In this document: in pieces, positions 17,918 to 26,468 of the stretch
Position numbering within the stretch: position 1 is the stretch's first letter
How the letters are laid out: each line of letters starts with the position of its first letter
Assembly (NCBI GenBank): GCA_001789205.1
Contig: MFYT01000002.1
Coordinates: forward strand, 1 to 64,000
DNA length: 64,000 nt
Direction: 5' to 3'
Source of the DNA: Candidatus Raymondbacteria bacterium RIFOXYA2_FULL_49_16
Lineage (GTDB): Bacteria > Fibrobacterota > OXYB2-FULL-49-7 > XYB2-FULL-49-35
Notes under the pieces: model-generated
What the model saw: only the letters and a program-made list of their open reading frames with translations
What the model was told of the DNA's origin: nothing
The model's database searches: none
Made by a program: the position numbers and the translations under genes

Positions 17918-19042
17918 TTATTCCCTATTATAAGCACTACCTTCTTCAATCATGGCAATCAGATTATCAGAAAACGTTTTAGATATTTCGCTGGTATAGT
18001 ATGTGGCGGCCGGGGATAGAATAAATCCTCGTCCGCCAGACATGGCAAGGGCCTCTCGGGTCAGCTTCCTGATTTCAACGGATGTACAGCGTTCTAGGTC
18101 TTCCATCTGTATATATCCATAAAAACAGATTTTACCACCTGTCTTTTCCTTCAGTTCCGCCAAATCTATATCATTGGCAGGCGGAGGCTCAACGCAATTG
18201 ATGCAGTCAACGCCAATCTCAAGAAAATTATTCACTTGGTCGCGCAGACGGCCATGGCAGTGATTGTCCGCATAACACCCGGCCTGATGAATCATACTGA
18301 CAAGTTCTTTATCATAGGGTACAATCCATTGCGACGCCCAATCCGGGGGCAGCATGGGAGTGGTGTATCCTTCGATATTGTGCAGGCGAAAAACCGGTCC
18401 CGCACCCTGGTCGATCAGGTAGGACAGCATCTCTTTCAGGCGCCTGAGATTTGTCTCACATATCCGCCGCATGCCCTCACCAGCGGAAATAGCATACATC
18501 AGGTAAAACTCGTAATTGCAGAGGCCTGCGGTCAGGTTGTGAGGTGAGGATATGCTGTGCATGCAAACAAGACCATTGTCGCCTATACGTTCCTGCAATG
18601 CGCGGGTTTCGGACATATCCGGCAGATAGGTAGGTAACGTAGCCAGTGAAAGCGCCTTATCCAGATCTTCCTCGTTCTCAATAAACGCTTTTTCCTGGGC
18701 GGGTGAATTCGAAACGCGCGGGTCTTTTTTGCCAAGCGAATACAGTTCGCCTTTTGGCGTTTGCATTGAAATACGCGAATATTCAATTACCCCTTCTTTC
18801 CTGGTTTCAGTTTTCAGTCCGCACGATTTAGGATCAATCAACAAGGGAGGCGTCCAAAACCATGAACGCACAAACGGTGTGCCATGTTTGTCAAGCGCCT
18901 TAAGTATGGGTTTGAAATGAGTGTAGGCGGGATTATTGCGGTCTATCTCGAATTCATTGATACCGAGAGGCGAAATTGGAACACTGCCGGTTTGTTCGCA
19001 CCGCAGTGTCAGTAAAAGCCGTTCCTTGGGGGTCAGTTTCAT
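17918..19042 (-). CDS. Uroporphyrinogen decarboxylase (URO-D) family protein
   Basis: 374 residues, cytoplasmic, no signal peptide. The start KLTPKERLLLTLRCEQTGSVP and the distal ADNHCHG...INCVEPP pattern belong to the URO-D/MtaA/CmuA superfamily. In methyltransferase members an H-x-C and a distant Cys bind zinc; here NHCHG and the later Cys could do so. Members outside haem synthesis move methyl groups between methylated substrates, corrinoid proteins and cofactors. In this polysaccharide locus, handling of methyl groups from methylated sugars is a speculative role; haem synthesis is unlikely. The ATG at 19042 has AAAGGA upstream, whereas an in-frame ATG at 19057 would bury that site. It is the last gene before the operator-promoter at 17.8 kb. 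Confidence 0.75.
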   Translation of the reverse strand: MKLTPKERLLLTLRCEQTGSVPISPLGINEFEIDRNNPAYTHFKPILKALDKHGTPFVRSWFWTPPLLIDPKSCGLKTETRKEGVIEYSRISMQTPKGELYSLGKKDPRVSNSPAQEKAFIENEEDLDKALSLATLPTYLPDMSETRALQERIGDNGLVCMHSISSPHNLTAGLCNYEFYLMYAISAGEGMRRICETNLRRLKEMLSYLIDQGAGPVFRLHNIEGYTTPMLPPDWASQWIVPYDKELVSMIHQAGCYADNHCHGRLRDQVNNFLEIGVDCINCVEPPPANDIDLAELKEKTGGKICFYGYIQMEDLERCTSVEIRKLTREALAMSGGRGFILSPAATYYTSEISKTFSDNLIAMIEEGSAYNRE

Positions 19043-19078
19043 TGCGTTTCCTTTCAATTAAAGAGCTTATGACGCTCC

Positions 19079-19375
19079 TTATCTGACGAGGACCAGTTTT
19101 TTCGAGAAAGCCATTGCGCCGACAGTCAGGTTTAAAATATAAATACCTGCTGGCCTGTCCGAGGCGTTCCAAGGTATGCTGGAAGCTGTGAATCGTGAGC
19201 CGCGAGCATCAAGCTTTTGTACAAAGTTTCCATGAATATCATAAATAATTATTTTGACTTCTTTATCTCCAGTGAACAATTCGCCGTTCACGGCTATTCG
19301 CGTACTGGGATTAAAGGGATTGGGCACTATCGTTACTGCATCGCCAGTCTTTCCAGGACCAATGTGTTCTATCAT
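19079..19375 (-). pseudogene. Orphan T9SS sorting domain, remnant of a lost secreted protein gene
   Basis: The 98 codons encode only a T9SS type A tag: IVPNPFNPST, an IIIYDIHGNFVQ strand pair, a PAGIYILNL turn and terminal VLVR. There is no signal peptide or catalytic domain, and the left end of an insertion sequence lies only 7 bases upstream. Everything N-terminal to the tag is missing, so this is most likely the 3' stump of a secreted protein gene lost by deletion, rather than a functional small protein. It is not in frame with the sulfatase once the insertion is removed. Confidence 0.7.
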
Positions 19376-19382
19376 ATCGTTA

Positions 19383-19412
19383 GTGTCTGCGATGAAATAA
19401 GTGTATCAACTT
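19383..19412. repeat. Left terminal inverted repeat of the insertion sequence
   Basis: Matches the inverse of 20641-20670 with about five mismatches over 30 bases; the shared core reads GTCTGCGAyGAAATAAsTGTAkCAACT. Confidence 0.75.
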
Positions 19413-20613
19413 AGTGTCTTGGTCGGATCGTATAGTTCCAGTCACCATGGAAATCATTTCGAATAAGATTGATTGTCTCCCACTCTTTTACCGTCACTTT
19501 ACGACCAACTGGGTATTGACGATGATCTAATTTGCAGGAAACTTTCAATCCTGTAGTCGTTGTTGTCTTTGAAATCAGATTTACAACAGTCTCAAAATCG
19601 ACCAAAGATTCTCCTCGCCAGTTTGAACTGATAAATGAGAAGAGCCGATGCTCCACCTTGTTCCACTTGCTGGTACCGGGTGGAAAATGACAAACTGAAA
19701 TAGGTAACCCTAACTCGTCTGCAAAACGCTGAAGTTCCCATTTCCACAAGCGCAATCTTGATCCATTGCTCCCACCTGCATCCGCTGTGATTTGCAACCG
19801 TTTCGCCTTTGGATAAGCATACTTTCCTTCCGCCCGCCACCAGGCCCGAATCGAAGCAACCGCAAAAGTGGCGGTGTCATGGTCGGTTCCAACATTAACG
19901 AATCCTCTGTTGCGAGTCAACTCATAAATACCATACGGATGGGCACGCGGCACTAAAGGATCCGGAAAATCATGTCCATTTACTTTCAAGGCAGTACCTT
20001 TTTTGCGCCATTGATTCCCTCGATTGGCATAGTTACCAATGAGTTCTTTTTTCTTGGTATCCACGGAAATAACTGGTTGGGCAACTCGTATTTCCTTTGT
20101 CACGCGTGCATTGATGTATTCAAACTGCGCATTGCGATCCGGATGTTGCTTGCCCTCGATTGTTTTGCTGTTGCCTTGGAGGCTATATCCCATGCCGTTT
20201 AAAAGTACCCCAACTATACGGCTACTGGCTGAATAACCCATCTCTTGCAACTCCCGTGAAAGACTGCGTGTACTTTTGCAGGTCCAACGCAGAGGCGACT
20301 CCGGATCTCCGCGGGTCAATGGTTCGACCAGGCTTTCCAGCTTTTCAGGTAAGTCGGGCTTATGATGAACAGCCGATTTGCGACCGCCACCAGACCTGCG
20401 AACTCGTCCTTCCGGCAACACTTCTTGAGTTTCTATCTCACGAAGTCCAACAAATATCGCACGCCGTGAAATATTCGTTGCACGCGCTACCAATGAAATT
20501 CCACCGTAGCCAAGAGTACTGGCTTCCGTCGCAGCCCAAATTCGTCGTGTATGCTCATTAAGATGTGAGGAAATAAACTGATACTTCTGTTGAATTGCTG
20601 CTTCTGTTATCAC
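19411..20613 (-). CDS. ISAzo13-family transposase (Rhodopirellula-type DDE)
   Basis: 400 residues. An N-terminal helix-turn-helix region (about 30-70, STLGYGGISLVARATNIS) precedes an RNase H-like catalytic core. The DDE triad can be placed at ISVDTKKKEL, ITADAGGSNG and WNKVEHRLFSFIS. The GNYANRGNQW and PHPYGIYEL-type motifs are characteristic of the Rhodopirellula transposase family (PF07592). It fills nearly the whole insertion sequence. The start is a GTG; no strong ribosome site is seen. No frameshift or stop interrupts it. Confidence 0.88.
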   Translation of the reverse strand: MITEAAIQQKYQFISSHLNEHTRRIWAATEASTLGYGGISLVARATNISRRAIFVGLREIETQEVLPEGRVRRSGGGRKSAVHHKPDLPEKLESLVEPLTRGDPESPLRWTCKSTRSLSRELQEMGYSASSRIVGVLLNGMGYSLQGNSKTIEGKQHPDRNAQFEYINARVTKEIRVAQPVISVDTKKKELIGNYANRGNQWRKKGTALKVNGHDFPDPLVPRAHPYGIYELTRNRGFVNVGTDHDTATFAVASIRAWWRAEGKYAYPKAKRLQITADAGGSNGSRLRLWKWELQRFADELGLPISVCHFPPGTSKWNKVEHRLFSFISSNWRGESLVDFETVVNLISKTTTTTGLKVSCKLDHRQYPVGRKVTVKEWETINLIRNDFHGDWNYTIRPRH

Positions 20614-20640
20614 ACAGATAAAATAAATAATGCAAGGCTT

Positions 20641-20670
20641 GAGTTGCTACAGTTATTTCGTCGCAGACCC
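20641..20670. repeat. Right terminal inverted repeat of the insertion sequence
   Basis: Inverse partner of 19383-19412; abuts the TTA target triplet that forms the complement of the sulfatase stop codon. Confidence 0.75.
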
Positions 20671-22239
20671 TTACACTGGCAGGGGTGTAGTATCGTTAGT
20701 TTGTTGCCGCCATTCTTGAATCCGCGTCTTCATATCGCGTACGCGACCTTTTTCGTTGGGGTCATTAAAAAGGTTGTTCTGTTCAAAGGGATCACGGTTG
20801 AGATTATACAGTTCACACTGATCCACCGCGCTCAGGTTGAGTTTCCAACCTCGGTGGATGATGGTTCGCCAGGACTGGTTTTTTACACAATTGAGTACTT
20901 CCATGGGCGTACCGGTGGGAGCATGGGTGCCATCGTCTCCGTTCCACTCGATAAAGACAGGATTGTTCTCCAAACTTGCCCCATCGGTTAATTCACGTAC
21001 ACGACTGATGCCTTCGAGGTTACCAGGAATTGGCTGCCCCATGAGTTCGAGCAATGTCTGTACCAGGTCCACTTGGCTGAACGCGCCCGGTACCCGACGC
21101 ATTAAATGAGACATCCAGGGAACATAGATCAGACAAGGTACGGTGAGCGCCTCTTCATACATCACGCACTTGGCCAGAATGTGGTGATCACCCATCTGGT
21201 CGCCGTGGTCGCTGGTAAAAACGATGATGGTGTTTTCTGAAAGGCCGCATTCGGCGACCGTTTGCAGGATTCTACCTATGGCATTGTCCAGCATGGAGAT
21301 CAGTCCATGATAATTGGCTCGCACTTGCCGCCAATCACGCTCTCCATTCAATGGTGAATCATACGCCATAGCAGTATGTTGAAACCACGAGGCTATGAGC
21401 CGGTGCCGCCAGGAAGCGTTCTCTGGAGGTTGCTGAAGGAAAGTCGGGCCAACAGGTAGCGTAGTAGAATCATAAAGAGAATTTAGCGGTCCCGTGAAAG
21501 GCATGTGGGGTTCCAGCATATTCACATGCAGGAGAAAGGGCTGATCCTTGTTGGTCCGAATGAAATTCACTGCTTCATTGGCGCAAAAAGCGGCTTTGGT
21601 GAGTTTCTCCTTCTGATTGGCGGCGAAAATACGGGAGAAAACGCGTTTGCTATCGCTCGTTTGCAAGTCCGGTTCCAGTCCATTGCGAACGAGAAAGTGG
21701 TGGTAATCGCTGAAGCGCTCAAGATCGGCAGGATTAGCGTAGAACTTCCGGTACTGATCCTCGATGCTGCGCCAGTGTATAAATCCATGCTGGGCGGTGA
21801 TTTCGCTGCCCAAGTGCCACTTACCCACGTAGCCGCGGACATACTTGGGCGAAACCATTTCTGCGATGGTCTTTGTGTCAGGATGCAATGGCGTGTTGTT
21901 GGAAACGCAACCATGCGTATGCGGATACAAGCCAGTCAGCACACTCGCACGCGAGGGCGTGCAAACCGGTTGCGTAACATAAGCGCGGTTGAAAACAAAA
22001 CTGCGTTGCGCGAGCCGGTTAAGGTTGGGCGCAGTGAGCCAGTGGTTGCCATAACATTCCAAGGTGTCGCGGCGCTGCTCATCCGTCCATAAAAAGAGCA
22101 GATTGGGTGTACGGCGGGGCATCGTAGAAGGAATGGGTGACCTTTCTCGGGAAATTGCATGTGCGCACCCTCCCAGTACGGTGGCTCCAGCGGCCATGCA
22201 AGCGCCTTGAAGAAAGTTGCGGCGACTGGTGCGATTCAT
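20671..22239 (-). CDS. Tat-exported sulfatase (formylglycine type)
   Basis: 522 residues. The N-terminus has a twin-arginine signal (TSRRNFLQGACMAAG) ending in a possible lipobox (LGGC), so it is exported folded and perhaps lipid-anchored. The sulfatase domain starts PNLLFLWTDEQRRDTLECYG; the active-site signature is CTPSRASVLTG, with the Cys (near 93) converted to formylglycine. Later metal and substrate motifs include GYVGKWHLG and VFTSDHGDQMGDHHI. Substrate is probably a sulfated sugar or glycan. It lacks the T9SS tag of its neighbours. The insertion sequence begins immediately after its stop codon. The ribosome site is weak, and it follows the preceding stop by 15 bases. Confidence 0.9.
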   Translation of the reverse strand: MNRTSRRNFLQGACMAAGATVLGGCAHAISRERSPIPSTMPRRTPNLLFLWTDEQRRDTLECYGNHWLTAPNLNRLAQRSFVFNRAYVTQPVCTPSRASVLTGLYPHTHGCVSNNTPLHPDTKTIAEMVSPKYVRGYVGKWHLGSEITAQHGFIHWRSIEDQYRKFYANPADLERFSDYHHFLVRNGLEPDLQTSDSKRVFSRIFAANQKEKLTKAAFCANEAVNFIRTNKDQPFLLHVNMLEPHMPFTGPLNSLYDSTTLPVGPTFLQQPPENASWRHRLIASWFQHTAMAYDSPLNGERDWRQVRANYHGLISMLDNAIGRILQTVAECGLSENTIIVFTSDHGDQMGDHHILAKCVMYEEALTVPCLIYVPWMSHLMRRVPGAFSQVDLVQTLLELMGQPIPGNLEGISRVRELTDGASLENNPVFIEWNGDDGTHAPTGTPMEVLNCVKNQSWRTIIHRGWKLNLSAVDQCELYNLNRDPFEQNNLFNDPNEKGRVRDMKTRIQEWRQQTNDTTPLPV

Positions 22240-22254
22240 TTTTTGACCTAAAAC

Positions 22255-24267
22255 TTATTTTAATAACATAACAGTAGTGTTATAATTTTTATTACCTATT
22301 TTCAAGCAGACCATATATATACCGCTGGGAAAACCCGCGGCATTCCAGAAAATACCCGTTAAAAACTGCTCGTTATTTGCAATTTGCCGGTGAACTATTT
22401 TACCATCTACAGAATAAACCGCTAGTGCACCGTTATTAACCGTTAACTTATTATTGCTTAAAGTTATTTTTACAACTGGATTAAACGGATTTGGCGAGAC
22501 AGATAAGGCATCATCCATATCCTTGCTCTGCCTGCCTGCCACCACAGCTGAACAACCGCCGTTACAAGTAATAATTAGTCTATTGCCCGTTTCCGACACC
22601 ATCAAACTATCAACGGTAATCAGCCCATTTTCATCAGCAATGGCGATACCGGATGCTAAATTATTTCCTGAAACCACGTCAATATTTCTCCAGTTGTATG
22701 CATCCCCGCCCCTAATAATGAAATCCTGGACCCTGCGCGGCGTAACATCTACAACCGTATTCGGTCTGCTGGACCTCATTGTTATTGAAATGGAATCAGC
22801 GCAGTCAATCAGGTCGTCGTTGGAAAGACCCATATCATGGAGAGAGGAGGTCCAATCGATATACCCATTCATTAATCCAGCGGAATCGCATTGAAGAGCC
22901 GGCGTACCGGTAAAAACCAAATCCGAGGTGTCAGGGTCAAATTGCCCGTAATCGTCGTCCTGGGAGGCGTTTGAAAAAACAGGATACAATTCATTTTTCC
23001 TGAATCGCATATATCCGCCGCTTAAAACCGTATCAGACAAAATACTGTTGTCGTGACTTAGGTTGAACCATTTGCCCCATATGCCATGCCGTGTACCGGC
23101 GAATTTCCGGTATAAGCATCGGTGCATCCTCATGTTGCTTATGCCGTCAGTGCTTCCATGGCTATTTACTATTGGAGGGAAGTCGCGGCCAATATTCTGC
23201 TCCGCAATCCAGGTTTCGTCCATCCAGTTGTAAATATTAACGCCATTTCGTGCGGTTAGGTTAAGGCTTTCCGGGCCATAGAAGTCGTACCAAACGCTAT
23301 GATACCATGAATGGAATCCACGCGCAGCAATGTTTGGCCTTATTGCCGCCCAAATGTCCGGATTATGAAAAGATGTATGGTACGTGCCAAAACCGCCCAT
23401 GCTTCCACCGGATAAGTATATCCTGTTCGTGTCGATGGAAAATCTCGGATCATTTTTCAAAGATTGCGTATAATATACAATGCGCATTTCATCATACCCG
23501 ACAATGGTATCTCCATGCTGCAATTCATGCTCGCTATAATGATTAGAAACGCCATACCACCAGGATTGGCAGAGGTGGTACGGAAGATTGCAATGATTTT
23601 GCAATCTCATTGTTAACCTGTCATTTTTTAAACCGGGATTTGAAGTATCATATAGAGTACTACCTGCTCCATGAAGATAGAGTTCTAAGGGAACATCCTG
23701 TTTTCCTCTTAATATAACTGCTTCTCCAACCACAAAATGGTCGCCATAATATTCGTATGCATGCGGCCAGTCGAAATAATCCATCCAGTAATAATAAAAA
23801 TAATACGTATTCGAATTGTATTTTGATCTTAAAACGCCGCATGGCCATTGCCAATACTCCTCATCTTCCGGTGAAACCAATGAATTCGTGCCGGAAATAA
23901 TGTTCGTGTCTTCACTGCCGTTTGTCACGGAGGTGATCGCATAATATGCCGAGTTGTCTTGTTTGGGTGTATATACAAAAAGGCCGGTATTTGCGGAAAG
24001 CGGTTGTCCCAAGTCTTCAACAACATGGTAAAACCCGTATCGGGAATCATAACTCGAACCTTTGGGTATGTTAGCTAGCGGAGCAAGCCCATGAACATGG
24101 GCAATTTCATTTTCCGAGCGGTAAATATTATAGCTTTGTGCGCCGGAATCCTCCGTAAAGGTGATAAATGTCTTACCTTTTCTGAATTCTGCTTTAAGGT
24201 CCGAGGGGGTAGAAAAAGAGTTGGTGAAACAAAGCAACGTAACAATCGCAGCACACATTACCCGCAT
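22255..24267 (-). CDS. Secreted alpha/beta-hydrolase esterase with T9SS tag (paralogue of 3985-5955)
   Basis: 670 residues with the same layout as the protein at 3985-5955: signal peptide, LKAEFRKGKTFITFTEDSG domain, hydrolase with SGGSMGGFG (Ser near 288), HGSTDG and an NLSHDN histidine, a VDVTPRRVQDF module and a T9SS tag (SPNPFNPVVK). The two are similar end to end and plainly duplicates. Ester cleavage on a polysaccharide is inferred. As in its paralogue, GGAGG sits at the correct distance from the second ATG (24267) and inside the first (24279). The 143-base gap to the next upstream gene holds nothing I recognise. Confidence 0.85.
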   Translation of the reverse strand: MRVMCAAIVTLLCFTNSFSTPSDLKAEFRKGKTFITFTEDSGAQSYNIYRSENEIAHVHGLAPLANIPKGSSYDSRYGFYHVVEDLGQPLSANTGLFVYTPKQDNSAYYAITSVTNGSEDTNIISGTNSLVSPEDEEYWQWPCGVLRSKYNSNTYYFYYYWMDYFDWPHAYEYYGDHFVVGEAVILRGKQDVPLELYLHGAGSTLYDTSNPGLKNDRLTMRLQNHCNLPYHLCQSWWYGVSNHYSEHELQHGDTIVGYDEMRIVYYTQSLKNDPRFSIDTNRIYLSGGSMGGFGTYHTSFHNPDIWAAIRPNIAARGFHSWYHSVWYDFYGPESLNLTARNGVNIYNWMDETWIAEQNIGRDFPPIVNSHGSTDGISNMRMHRCLYRKFAGTRHGIWGKWFNLSHDNSILSDTVLSGGYMRFRKNELYPVFSNASQDDDYGQFDPDTSDLVFTGTPALQCDSAGLMNGYIDWTSSLHDMGLSNDDLIDCADSISITMRSSRPNTVVDVTPRRVQDFIIRGGDAYNWRNIDVVSGNNLASGIAIADENGLITVDSLMVSETGNRLIITCNGGCSAVVAGRQSKDMDDALSVSPNPFNPVVKITLSNNKLTVNNGALAVYSVDGKIVHRQIANNEQFLTGIFWNAAGFPSGIYMVCLKIGNKNYNTTVMLLK

Positions 24268-24410
24268 AATTTCCTCCATATTTTAGATTCGATTCAAATA
24301 CAGGCCCGTAGGCGAACGTTTAATCTTAAGAGCATCTTTATTTCATGCAAGCGACTCGTCCGTATACTCCATCAACAATATCTACCCCGCCCTATCTTTT
24401 TGAAGGATAT

Positions 24411-26468
24411 TCATCTCAGCAAAGTAATCGTTTTTGACAGCACTTTTTTGCCAGCTTTTACCTTAATCACATATATTCCGGAAGGGCATTTGTCCGCTTT
24501 CCAAACAATTGGTGAATACGTGCGTATATTTTGAACAATGGATGTTAAATCATCAACCAACACTCCCTTGGCATTATATATCCGTATTTCTATATTTGCA
24601 TTTTTCTGCTTTTCAGTAAAGTCCAATGTAACACTCGGATTAAAAGGATTGGGGAATACGGTAATATCTATCCCTTTCCGTGAAGTCTTTCTTGCATTTT
24701 CATCTATCTTACTAAGAGTGTTATTCACGACCAATCGATTTCCAAGCATGCTGGTAAGTTGATACTCAGTGATCGTCGCCAAATTATCATCATCAACATA
24801 AATTTCTTTATCTTGGATCGCCGTACTATCTGACAGTGCTATATTAACAGCATTAAGCATCGTTCCCGCTACCGGCAAGAACCGCTGCGGACGCCGTATG
24901 GTTATATCAACGGTAATCGGCAGCTGCAACATAGTATCCGGAATGATGTCCACTTTCCACATATTTGAAGAATCCATTACATTCCGCCATTTAAGACCGC
25001 GATTCATGTAGCCTGCAATATCACCATTTGCAGAATCACCATTGCCCGGATCTTCATCAGCAGAACTGCGACTGAACGCAGGATAGCTTTTGTTTAGTGC
25101 TATGTCCTCGCCGAAACCATTACAGTATGTATAAACATAAATATCATCGGGAACTAAAGGAACCGTACCGCTATGGTTGCCATTGTTCCATGCAGCAATA
25201 TAACCATGCCTGCTATTATTAAGAGAATGATAAAAGGCCGGAACATTTTCCCAAGGTATACTTCCGTCATTCCTGCCGTTTACAATGACTAAATAGGGCA
25301 AATTCCTATTCCTATTATTTTCAACAAACAATGGCCCATCCATTCTGTTTTCCAGAGAGACTTGTTCGTTCGTCAATATAGACAATGGGCCGCAATAGGC
25401 GGTCAATCGCCACGCATTATTTTCATGATAAGACGGATTCGGCACATGAACGCTTATTCCCGCAAATATTTCAGGATGTCTTAACCCGAATGAAATGCCT
25501 CCGCATCCACCCATGGAACTGCCAAAAAGGTATGTTCTGTTTGTATCCGGACTGTAATACCGTTTTGCCCAATCAAGCATCCATAATAATATTCTTTCAG
25601 TATAGTTTACCGATATTCCGCTACTCATGCTGTCTGGATTTATTATTTTATTGTTATATCCATACCAAAAGGTGTGTATGGCGGGATTTATCTTATTATA
25701 TCCATCATTTGCCTCTGTGAGTATGCGCCGAATCCATGCTTGGTCATTTGGCCTGATTTTAATATAATCTGCATATTGAGAATTTTCTACGCCGAATTTA
25801 AATGGCAATCCTTCTCTCCACCCCATAGAACTATCTCCAAATGCAAGAAAATGTTTTAAGCCGCTACCGCCTTTCGCATGCAGAAAAAGTCGTATTGTTT
25901 TTCCAACCCCGGAACCAGGTAACGGTTTATCATTAAGGCCTTCCTGCCAAATTGGCTCAATGGGCGCCACTCTCTGTTCGACAGGCTGTGTTAGTGTGTT
26001 TTGGCCAGCTGAAATAGATGAATCTATTACGCCATTAGTATCCTTAACAACAACTGAATAATATCTGTTTCCTTCTTCATTAAAAGTTACGGTATGAACA
26101 AACAAACCATCGGCTATAATTGGCGTTCCACCATCCTCAATGATAAAACCAATAGGATAGGGTGAATCGCTTAAATATTTATCAGGATCCTTCCACCAGT
26201 CAGTAGCGGATTTTCTGCATACGTCAGAAACACGCTTAACATCCATCGCATTCAAACTGGAAATCTGGTTTGACGAACTGTAAATTATAAAAAGGGTTCC
26301 TGAATCAACGGCGGGCTCTTTCCAGGTTATAAAAACCTGTCCGGAGCGATAAAACGCATTTAATTCTGATATTTGCGCAGAGTCCCCTGTTTGCACAATA
26401 TACACCAGAAACAATAATAACAGGCGGCACCATCTATTACCGTAAATAGACCATTTTCCTGCTTGCAT
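24411..26468 (-). CDS. Secreted alpha/beta-hydrolase esterase, third family member, with T9SS tag
   Basis: 685 residues: signal peptide, an N-terminal ELNAFYRSGQVFITWKEP domain, then a hydrolase with TYLFGSSMGGCGG (Ser near 316), VNGRNDGSIPW and NNGNHSGTVP as the probable triad, an ITIRRPQRFLPV module and a T9SS tag (FPNPFNPSVT). It is more diverged than the 3985/22255 pair but clearly of the same family. The ATG lies inside the 3' end of the preceding gene (32-base overlap) with a strong AGGAGG five bases upstream, so it is coupled to the RIFT/toroid gene. Substrate unknown. Confidence 0.83.
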   Translation of the reverse strand: MQAGKWSIYGNRWCRLLLLFLVYIVQTGDSAQISELNAFYRSGQVFITWKEPAVDSGTLFIIYSSSNQISSLNAMDVKRVSDVCRKSATDWWKDPDKYLSDSPYPIGFIIEDGGTPIIADGLFVHTVTFNEEGNRYYSVVVKDTNGVIDSSISAGQNTLTQPVEQRVAPIEPIWQEGLNDKPLPGSGVGKTIRLFLHAKGGSGLKHFLAFGDSSMGWREGLPFKFGVENSQYADYIKIRPNDQAWIRRILTEANDGYNKINPAIHTFWYGYNNKIINPDSMSSGISVNYTERILLWMLDWAKRYYSPDTNRTYLFGSSMGGCGGISFGLRHPEIFAGISVHVPNPSYHENNAWRLTAYCGPLSILTNEQVSLENRMDGPLFVENNRNRNLPYLVIVNGRNDGSIPWENVPAFYHSLNNSRHGYIAAWNNGNHSGTVPLVPDDIYVYTYCNGFGEDIALNKSYPAFSRSSADEDPGNGDSANGDIAGYMNRGLKWRNVMDSSNMWKVDIIPDTMLQLPITVDITIRRPQRFLPVAGTMLNAVNIALSDSTAIQDKEIYVDDDNLATITEYQLTSMLGNRLVVNNTLSKIDENARKTSRKGIDITVFPNPFNPSVTLDFTEKQKNANIEIRIYNAKGVLVDDLTSIVQNIRTYSPIVWKADKCPSGIYVIKVKAGKKVLSKTITLLR

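Larger units (their letters stand above)
19383..20670. mobile_element. ISAzo13-like insertion sequence, 1288 bp
   Basis: The element carries one transposase gene bounded by terminal inverted repeats of about 30 bases that agree at most positions (outer ends GTGTCTGCGATGAAATAA and, inverted, GGGTCTGCGACGAAATAA). It is flanked on both sides by the triplet TTA (19380-19382 and 20671-20673), a likely 3-base target duplication. The right-hand TTA is the complement of the sulfatase stop codon, so the insertion hit exactly that codon and left it intact. Transposase and repeats both look complete, so the copy may be active. Confidence 0.8.

Noticed and set aside
20671-22239. Sulfatase and the tag at 19079-19375 as one gene split by the insertion sequence
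   Set aside because: After removing the element and one TTA, the tag is in a different frame from the sulfatase; the sulfatase already ends in a natural-looking tail and uses a Tat/lipobox signal.
24280-24410. Possible RNA gene or extra promoter in the gap between two esterase genes
   Set aside because: No tRNA fold, no clear minus-35/minus-10 pair and no stem was found.
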